From the NCBI GenBank assembly GCA_014529385.2, contig CM043956.1:93157721-93221720 (forward strand): a stretch of 64,000 nt of DNA, written 5' to 3'. Shown one piece after another: positions 58,901 through 64,000 of this stretch. Source of the DNA: Adiantum capillus-veneris. Lineage: Eukaryota; Streptophyta; Polypodiopsida; Polypodiales; Pteridaceae. A program made the position numbers and the translations under genes. Below the pieces are notes generated by a model. It was not told the origin of the DNA and did no database searches. It saw only the letters and a list, made by a program, of their open reading frames with translations. The stretch's first letter is position 1, and every line of letters starts with the position of its first letter.

Positions 58901-61900
58901 GGGCACCTCTGTCACCCTCTCTGTCAATGTAATCAGACACCTCATCAACATACATACCAAATAGAGTAGTAGACAATGGGCAGCCCTGTTTCACCCCAAT
59001 AGTAGAGTGAACTAAATCAGATACCCCTTCCGGAGTGCATACATGTCCCATCACTTATCTGTACAAAGCCATAATCCCCCAAATCAACTCTATGGGCATC
59101 CCCATCTCCTGTAGTCTGCGCATCAATCGAGCTCTTAGTACCATGTCAAATGCTTTGTGGAAATCCACAAAGATACAACAAATCGTCTCCCATTTGACTT
59201 GCCCTCCTCAATGATGGTTCCGAGTGTCGGAATATGATCAAGAGTGGAGAAACCCCTCCTGAAACTGGCCCGATTCTTTGCTCGTACACCCTCACCCTCT
59301 GCCCAATTACTCAAGTGCTGCTCAAGAATGGATACATACAACCGTGCCAATGTGTGTCCAACCATAATAGTGCGGTAGTTCCCAGGCTCTGTATGATCAC
59401 CTGCCTTGAAGATAGGCACAATAGTAGACAACCTCCAAGTTTCAGGTAACCCCTCACACATGGCACAATTGAACAACACTGCAAGAACCTCCATCAACAT
59501 ATCCTTGGCATGTATAAAGTGCTCTGCTACTAGATCGTCATGATCATATGCCCTCCCGGTCCTCATCCTATCAATGGCCCTTTGTACCATCCCAGTCGTA
59601 AAAAAGGTGCTCGTAGCTGGGCATGACTCTGTAGGGTCTAGAAGGGGTTCCTGTCAAGGAACCGTATATAACGATGTCGCATATTGGCCCACACATCATG
59701 TGAAGTAATCACTGGGGGAGGGGAGTGCTCATGAAAGAGTCGCCACATGCCTCTTCTGAGTCCCTACTCAAGAACATCTGATATAAGTCTCGCTCCATTT
59801 GAGCTAGGTAAGCTCGCTTCTTTCGTCGCACAAGGCGCCGGGAAGCAATCTGAGATTGTCTGTAAGTGATGACTCCTAAAAGGAGATCCCTCTGAAGCTG
59901 GGTTCTCATCTCTGCACTCCTCATCATACCAACTATTCTGGGGCATGCTCCCAGAATGTAGTCACCTACCCGGCTGAGTGTGTGGCTATGCCACTGATGC
60001 AGAACCATGCAGTGTCTCAGTCAGTAGAGTGGTGCACTCCTCCATTGAGAGGCCTGTACCACTTATGCCGGCTGTGCCTTCCCATAGACGGTCCCAGCTC
60101 TCCTTTGTATAAACGGAATCGGTCTCTGGTGTAAATGTATAGTGGGTGTGTGACCTGCCTCCTGATGTCTGGGATGTACTATAGTGAAATGAAACGGAGA
60201 GTGTCAAGAGAGCATGATCCATTGCTACGCCCACTTGCCTGGCTCCCACTGTGAAATCCTGAATGCAAAGGACAAAGCTCGGCTGTGTCATAACATAGTC
60301 ATAACATAGTCCATTGTACTGGCCCCATGTCTGTGTGGAAAGCATGTGAAATTGGCTTCTCCATGAAATGTCATATTAAACGCCTTCAAAAGGCCAAAAT
60401 GACCTATGAGACCAAATTGATACAATCTTGGTGGATCTAATGCAATGTCTGGGTACAAAAGTAAAAATGAAGTGAAGTAAAGTAAGAGACTAAAATCATC
60501 ATCATCATTAGTGCTCGAGGATGCCCGGCATTCGGTATTGTCCGAGAAAGTACTGAGTTGGTCACTGAAGAGCTTTGTCAATGTCTGCCTCTGTAAATAG
60601 TCGTACTGGGCGTCTCCCATGCCGTGCTAGAATAGTCCCGATCCTTTGATGGATCCTCCGTCGATGTCATGGTGGCCCTCGTAGACGTGGATGTCTAGCT
60701 CTCCCGAGCTCAATGGCTCTGTCAACTAATATACCTCTGGTATAAGTGCTCTTTGAAGAACCGACACAAGATGGGGTCCCAAATGCCCCTCCAAGGGCCC
60801 CCCTCTCTATTGCTAGAGAGATATTTGCTTTAGGTTGCACAAATGCTGATACAATGATCCTAGGTGCTGAGATGCTGATGGGAACTTGCAGTCGATGCTT
60901 GGTTCTGCGAGGCTAAGGGATGAAATGCAAAAACGCTAGGGGAACTGATGGGGATCTGCAAGTGACGATAAGGCTATTGGCTGATCTGCTATCGCGATAT
61001 CTTTCATGGGCTCAAAACTGAAAAACACTGTCTGATCTGGGCTCAACCTGAAAACATTGGCTGATCTACTACGATGGGCTGACTTTTGTAAATGTTGGCT
61101 GATCTGATACGGAAATCTTAAAACGCTGGCTGATTTGATGCGATGGGCTGAATTCTGAAAACGCTGGCTGATTTGGTGCAGAAACGCCAGAGAGTTGCTG
61201 GGTACCGACACATTCGATGTTGGTGATCATCTTGCAAATGAGGGAGGCTGCCTGCAATCAGTTGACCTCTTCAACAAAGCTTGATTTCTCTTCTAGCAAC
61301 AGAAAAAATCAAATGTTGAACTTTGCAGGTTCTGGGATGAGAGGACTTTGCAAGAGTTCCTTGAGAAAGGGGGACCAAAGCCTACATTTGTGTCTGTTGC
61401 TGTGGGGCAATTGAGGATAAGAGGGTGTGCAAGACATATGATCCCAGGAATGACCTCATGTTAGTTTGAAGTTTGTATGGGGCCAAGAAATTCATAATAA
61501 ATCGGAACCAGAATAAAGCCATATGGATCATGCCACCTCTCTCTGCTTTCTTTTTAATTGAAATTATTGATAATAGCACTTATGTTCTTGGGCACAATCA
61601 TTTTATAGTTGAAAACTCTCCTTATTATTTTAAGAAGTACAAACATTATCTTTTTAATTATGTGTTTAAGGTCTAGGATAATTTTACAACCAGAGATACA
61701 AGTAAATTTTTATCCTTAGCCAAAGTACATGTGCTTCACTGCCAGGTTATGCAAGGAGGGGAAATCCAGCAATCAGGGCGCTACCATGATCTTCTGCATG
61801 CTGGTGAAACATTTGAGCAACTTGTCAATGCTCATCAAGATGCATTGACTAGTGTTAGCTTAGGAGAAAGTACTCGCACAGATGATGGTCATGGTGAGAT

Positions 61901-64000
61901 GAATCCCATGCAAAGCCAATTGAGTCGAAGGAAAAGTAGCCTTGGTAACAATCAGGGGGAAGCAGTCCAGCTTGTGCAAGAGGAGAAAATGGAAACTGGA
62001 GACATGGGTTTGAAACCTTACAAATCATACATCACATACCCTAAAGCAGTAACGGTGTTCATCTTCATGACTATCTGGCAGATATTATTTGTCGTGTTTC
62101 AGGTGTTGAGCAATTTTTGGCTTGCAAATGAGGTTTCTAATTCAGGTATCTCTGAAGGGCTGCTAGTAGGCATCTATGCTGCTCTTTCAGTTGCAAGTGG
62201 TGTCTTCGTTCATGTAAGGTCGTCATTTAATGTGTGGATGGGCTTGAAAGCGTCGAAGGAATTCTTTTATGGCATGACACATACAATGTTCAGAGCCCCT
62301 ATGTTATTTTTTGATTCCACACCAACTGGAAGAATTCTGAGCCGAGTGAGTCAATGCTTTGCAATGAGTTATTGAAAGCAAGGTCTGATATCTTTCTGGT
62401 TTGACTAAGTTAAGCTCTTTGCTAATACAGGTCTCAACTGATTTGAGCATCTTGGATCTGGATATTCCGTTCTGTGTTGGCTTTGTTATTGCTGGATCTC
62501 TTGAGCTACTGGGAATTTTGGTGGTTATTGCTGCAGTGACATGGGAAATTCTTTTAGTTGCCATTCCTATGCTGTACATTGCACATAGACTGCAGGTTCG
62601 TATCGCAATAACAATTGCCTTTTGAGGCTTCTTGGTTTTAGCTCACGCAGTGAGTATGTATAGAGTCTATGGCGACTCCAATGCTCTAAATGTGGATTTT
62701 AAGCATTATTGCCCGATGTTCCCCTTCATCTGTGCCGGAAGCTAAACCTCCTATGGTTTTTGATAACAGCATTATTATGTGCGATCAGGCCAGGAGTTGA
62801 TGAGGATCAATGCTTCAACGAAGGCACCTATAGTGAACTTCTCTGGAGAAGCCAATCAAGGTGCTGCAACCATCAGAGCCTTTCAAATGGTTGAAAGGTT
62901 CAAAAGGAAAAATTTGGCATTGATTGATAATGATGCTAGTCTCTACTTCCATGCAAATGCTGCATTAGAATGGCTTATTATGAGGCTTGAATTTCTGAGT
63001 AACATTGTGCTTTGTGCAACCGGTTTATTTTTGGTCATCTTTCCAGTATCCAGTTCAGGTGAGCTACTCTTTACTTCACGTCTTTAAGTCTTTAATCGCT
63101 CATATTCTTCTCACTATCAACCACAAAGTCTTGTTTCCATGGCTAAGAAAATTGGTCCTCCGTATGACATTTCTCCCTCATTGGCAGGTTTTGCTGGCTT
63201 GGCATTGTCTTATGGTCTTTCGCTTAGTGCAATGCAAGTTTTCTTTGTCCAGTGGCAATGTAAGCTGGTGAGCTACGTAGTTTCGGTGGAACGCATTAAC
63301 CAATACCTTCATTTACCAAGCGAAGCACCCCCTGTAATTGAGGATCAGCGTCCCCCAAAACAATGGCCCAACAAAGGCTGTGTGGTTTTGGAAGATTTGA
63401 AGGCCTGTAGAGTAAAAACTCATTTGTGTACTTGTTTCGAGAGTGCCTTCCGTGTTGGTTTCACTAAGAACACCACATTTCGCAATGTCTCTATTTTCTT
63501 TCAGATACGGTATCAACCCACATCACCATTGGTGCTTCGTGGAATCACATGCACATTTGAGGGAGGCAAACGGATTGGTGTCGTAGGGCGGACAGGAAGT
63601 GGGAAGACAACTCTTATCAGCGCTCTTTTCCGCTTGATCGAACCAGCCGGGGGTAGAATACTTATAGATGAGGTTGACATAACAAGTATTGGCTTGCATG
63701 ATCTACGTTCCAGGCTTGGGATCATTCCCCAGGAACCTACATTGTTTCGTGGGACTGTTCGAACAAATTTAGATCCGTTAAACCTGTATTGTGATGATTC
63801 AATCTGGCAGGCAAGTAGATTTCACTTCTTGATTAGTGCAAGTGTGGGAAGCATCGTGAATGTATCGGTTTCTAATTTACTCGACCTCGTTAAATGTTAT
63901 CATTTTACAGGCACTCGATAGATGTCAGCTAGGAAACATCATTAGGGAATCATCGTTTCAATTGGAAGCTCCAGGTATGAATAGTATTCTCTCTGCAACC
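45111..64000 (+). CDS. ABCC (MRP-type) ABC transporter, 3' end beyond the window
   Basis: ATP-driven exporter of the ABCC family, which in plants mostly moves glutathione conjugates, chelates and other organic anions across the vacuolar membrane; substrate and location here are inferred from the family. Exons: 45111-45465, 45715-46925, 49410-49730, 49811-49897, 61746-62345, 62431-62595, 62770-63058, 63188-63402, 63505-63810, 63911-63974. All join in frame to about 1204 codons. Domains in order: an EPLLHSH/linker region (about 1-130), TMD1, NBD1 (Walker A GTVGSGKS near 499, signature MSGGQ, Walker [15 protein letters not shown]-loop VTHQ), TMD2, and the start of NBD2 (Walker [10 protein letters not shown]). 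The ATG at 45111 gives no TMD0, so either this clade lacks it or further upstream exons exist. The C-terminal 100 or so residues are off the window. Confidence 0.93.
45715..46925 (+). CDS. ABCC exon 2: TMD1 and start of NBD1
   Basis: Follows TTTTTAG. It encodes TMD1 with several hydrophobic helices ([55 protein letters not shown]), the coupling stretch [15 protein letters not shown], the NBD1 A-loop ([14 protein letters not shown]) and Walker A. Ends GGATTT|GTGAGT. The 403 codons are one exon with no interruption. Confidence 0.92.
46926..49409 (+). other. ABCC intron 2 (2.5 kb)
   Basis: Donor GTGAGT, acceptor TTTTTGCAG. It contains short frames only. A T-rich stretch with TTTTTTTTTCTTTCTTTC lies at about 48880. 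I identified no transposon inside. Confidence 0.75.
49410..49730 (+). CDS. ABCC exon 3: NBD1 Q-loop to Walker B
   Basis: Begins [19 protein letters not shown] (Q-loop), then [19 protein letters not shown] (signature) and [19 protein letters not shown] (Walker B and D-loop). The signature Leu of LSGGQ is Met here. Flanked by TTGCAG and GTGAGC, phase 0 at both ends. Confidence 0.93.
49811..49897 (+). CDS. ABCC exon 4: NBD1 H-loop
   Basis: 29 codons: [20 protein letters not shown] and FLPTVDCIL, with the switch His. Acceptor GTGCAG, donor GTATTC. The protein continues directly as VMQGG in exon 5, 11.8 kb away, matching the usual family sequence without a gap. Confidence 0.88.
50671..50910. repeat. 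120-bp tandem duplication in intron 4
   Basis: Two adjacent units start CTACAGAATT at 50671 and 50791, sharing GATCCACTCCCCATAGCTCT and ATATCAAGGGGTTCCAA. No coding content. The neighbouring 49898-50670 shows nothing I recognise. Confidence 0.9.
51021..51270. repeat. 125-bp tandem duplication in intron 4
   Basis: Two units start TGGCTC(A/G)ATTTGACT at 51021 and 51146. Shared text includes TACCCCATGCCACCATGG and CACCTAGGAGGAAAACTC. No coding content. The stretch 51271-52595 shows nothing I recognise. Confidence 0.9.
52600..52656 (+). repeat. tRNA-like pol III promoter, possible SINE head
   Basis: TAGTGGTAAGGC resembles a pol III A box and, about 30 bases on, GAGGTCAAACCTCC resembles a B box (GGTTCGAATCC type), as in tRNA-derived plant SINEs. 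It does not fold as a complete tRNA by eye. The 3' limit and target duplication were not found. Confidence 0.35.
53300..53710 (-). repeat. Probable 3' LTR end of another gypsy element
   Basis: AATCGTGACA is followed by TTCCCTCCCTCTTC. On the minus strand this is a GAAGAGGGAGGGAA polypurine tract followed by TGTCAC, an LTR start. The same arrangement occurs at 57030. The outer limit of the LTR is a guess. Downstream internal sequence up to about 54240 has a 137-residue minus-strand frame with no recognised domain. Confidence 0.4.
53455..53660. repeat. Degenerate 21-bp tandem repeat
   Basis: About nine units of the type GAAGAGTCACAACCNTAGAGC, with substitutions and small indels (for example GAAGAGACATGACTTTAGACG, AAAGAGCTGCAACCATTGGGC). 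It lies in what appears to be an LTR that ends 50 bases downstream. Confidence 0.7.
54241..55942. other. Intron 4, non-coding, nothing firmly recognised
   Basis: Contains GTCACGAGGA(T/C)GTG twice near 54375, and a stretch at 55270-55860 with an AATAAAG that could be old LTR. No protein motif. Confidence 0.45.
55943..55991. repeat. (GA)n microsatellite in intron 4
   Basis: About 24 GA units. Confidence 0.95.
56007..57030 (-). repeat. 3' LTR region of a chromovirus fragment
   Basis: Ends CCATGTGACA and is followed by TTCCCTCCTTTT, so on the minus strand a purine tract precedes TGTCAC, the start of the LTR. Its first 200 bases match 60771-60900 (shared CTCCAAGGGCCCCCCTCTCT and GCACAAAT). Internally there are many loose repeats of CTGAAAACGCTGATGCAATG. 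The left limit is inferred from the point where the match with the right copy begins. Confidence 0.55.
57042..58350 (-). pseudogene. Chromovirus integrase with chromodomain (Ty3/gypsy)
   Basis: The sense strand gives [13 protein letters not shown] (integrase zinc-binding His), [13 protein letters not shown] (Cys pair), [10 protein letters not shown] (first Asp), [11 protein letters not shown] (second Asp) and [13 protein letters not shown] (Glu). Then follow [25 protein letters not shown] (GPY/F module), [10 protein letters not shown] and a chromodomain: [28 protein letters not shown] and AVWVDEEFF. Chromodomains steer insertion toward particular chromatin. RT and everything upstream are missing; the fragment is cut by the non-LTR sequence at about 58351. 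Frameshifts are near 57760, 57860, 58140 and 57330. Confidence 0.88.
58351..60660 (-). pseudogene. Non-LTR retrotransposon fragment (endonuclease and RT)
   Basis: The sense strand begins with the end of an endonuclease ([32 protein letters not shown]), then an RT with [78 protein letters not shown] and the intact catalytic box [12 protein letters not shown]. It ends [12 protein letters not shown] ... [14 protein letters not shown], where it meets the chromovirus. The motif text differs from the L1-like LINE at 41-44 kb, so it belongs to another clade. The 3' end and tail are missing. Frameshifts lie near 59060-59135, 59600-59700 and 60290. Confidence 0.85.
60771..61210 (-). repeat. Partial LTR copy related to 56007-56640
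   Basis: Begins TGGGGTCCCAAATGCCCCTCC and shares CTCCAAGGGCCCCCCTCTCT, GAGAG, GCACAAAT and TACAATG in order with the left copy. It also shares the repeated CTGAAAACGCTGGCTGAT-type words. Same orientation as the left copy, so it could be the remnant of the 5' LTR. No primer-binding site is evident next to it. The match fades before 61210. Confidence 0.5.
61211..61745. other. End of intron 4, nothing recognised
   Basis: AT-rich towards the acceptor. No motif or repeat that I can name. Confidence 0.5.
61746..62345 (+). CDS. ABCC exon 5: end of NBD1, linker and start of TMD2
   Basis: 200 codons from [20 protein letters not shown] through a Ser/Gln-rich linker ([17 protein letters not shown]) into TMD2 ([40 protein letters not shown]) and [13 protein letters not shown]. 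Ends CGA|GTGAGT, phase 0. Confidence 0.92.
62431..62595 (+). CDS. ABCC exon 6: TMD2
   Basis: [14 protein letters not shown] followed by hydrophobic helices, ending MLYIAHRLQ. Acceptor AATACAG, donor CAG|GTTCGT. 55 codons, phase 0. Confidence 0.92.
62770..63058 (+). CDS. ABCC exon 7: TMD2
   Basis: Starts [20 protein letters not shown] after TGATAACAG, then [20 protein letters not shown] and a hydrophobic end. Donor CAG|GTGAGC. Ends in phase 1. Confidence 0.9.
63188..63402 (+). CDS. ABCC exon 8: end of TMD2 and linker to NBD2
   Basis: Encodes [40 protein letters not shown] and ends VVLEDLK. The end is uncertain: a GC donor at 63403 (AAG|GCCTGT) gives the family spacing LEDLK-IRY. A GT donor at 63412 would add three residues (ACR). 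Both keep the frame. Confidence 0.8.
63505..63810 (+). CDS. ABCC exon 9: NBD2 A-loop to Q-loop
   Basis: [20 protein letters not shown], Walker [48 protein letters not shown] (Q-loop) and [16 protein letters not shown]. Acceptor TTTCAG. The donor is GC: CAG|GCAAGT. Confidence 0.93.
63911..63974 (+). CDS. ABCC exon 10: NBD2 continues
   Basis: [20 protein letters not shown] then P and a split codon. Acceptor TTTTACAG, donor CAG|GTATGA. The signature, Walker B and H-loop of NBD2 must follow beyond the window. Confidence 0.88.

Larger units (their letters stand above)
49898..61745 (+). other. ABCC intron 4, 11.8 kb with nested transposons
   Basis: Donor GTATTC after exon 4, acceptor CACTGCCAG before VMQGG. 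It holds tandem duplications, a tRNA-like SINE signature, LTR/PPT boundaries, a chromovirus fragment and a non-LTR element fragment on the minus strand. Other introns of the gene in the window are 80 bp to 2.5 kb, so most of its length comes from insertions. Confidence 0.85.

Overview
The window is nuclear DNA of a land plant with a large, retrotransposon-packed genome. It holds one multi-exon ABC transporter gene with plant-type introns, chromodomain-bearing and tRNA-Asp-primed Ty3/gypsy elements, Ty1/copia elements, L1-like and other non-LTR elements, and long dinucleotide microsatellites. I saw no rRNA, no functional tRNA and no bacterial-style operons. The sequence does not fix the plant group; a fern, lycophyte, gymnosperm or large-genome angiosperm would all fit.

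Left half (1-34564): a nest of LTR retrotransposons. The oldest layer, element A, is a decayed plus-strand Ty3/gypsy relic. Its pieces lie at 1-1823 and 27326-33078 and include an LTR at 32207. Element B (1824-27325, minus strand) is inserted in A. It has 0.9-kb LTRs ending TGTTTG...CAAACA, a target duplication ATTTC, a tRNA-Asp-type primer site and a polypurine tract. B's sense order is LTR, PBS, leader, gag with three zinc knuckles, protease, reverse transcriptase, RNase H, integrase, a second protease-like domain, a spacer, a long coiled-coil extra ORF, PPT, LTR. About 18.7 kb is B itself once two later insertions are removed: copia element D (18660-23835, target duplication GTGGC, nearly identical LTRs) in gag, and a 1.58-kb solo LTR C (10478-12060, ATGT on both sides) in integrase. 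All of these reading frames carry stops or frameshifts. A truncated copia relative of D, element E, lies at 33079-34564.

Middle (34565-45110): no cellular gene seen. It contains microsatellites (including a CT tract facing a GA tract), short tandem duplications, a minus-strand LINE ORF1-like relic, a 1-kb retroposon with a tail and a target duplication, and a 5'-truncated L1-like LINE.

Right part (45111-64000, plus strand): the only cellular gene, an ABCC/MRP-type full transporter. Ten exons (about 1204 codons) are visible and the 3' end lies beyond the window. Exons 1-4 encode the linker, the first membrane domain and NBD1. Exons 5-10 encode the second membrane domain and the start of NBD2. 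Intron 4 is 11.8 kb and holds a chromovirus fragment, a non-LTR element fragment, another LTR/PPT boundary, tandem repeats and a tRNA-like SINE signature. At least one downstream intron uses a GC donor.

Most unusual signals: the ATCGCGAT-centred palindromes repeated through the non-coding parts of both B and A; the protease-like domain downstream of integrase; a duplicated integrase zinc-binding module; and an A-type LTR that has internal-type sequence on both sides.
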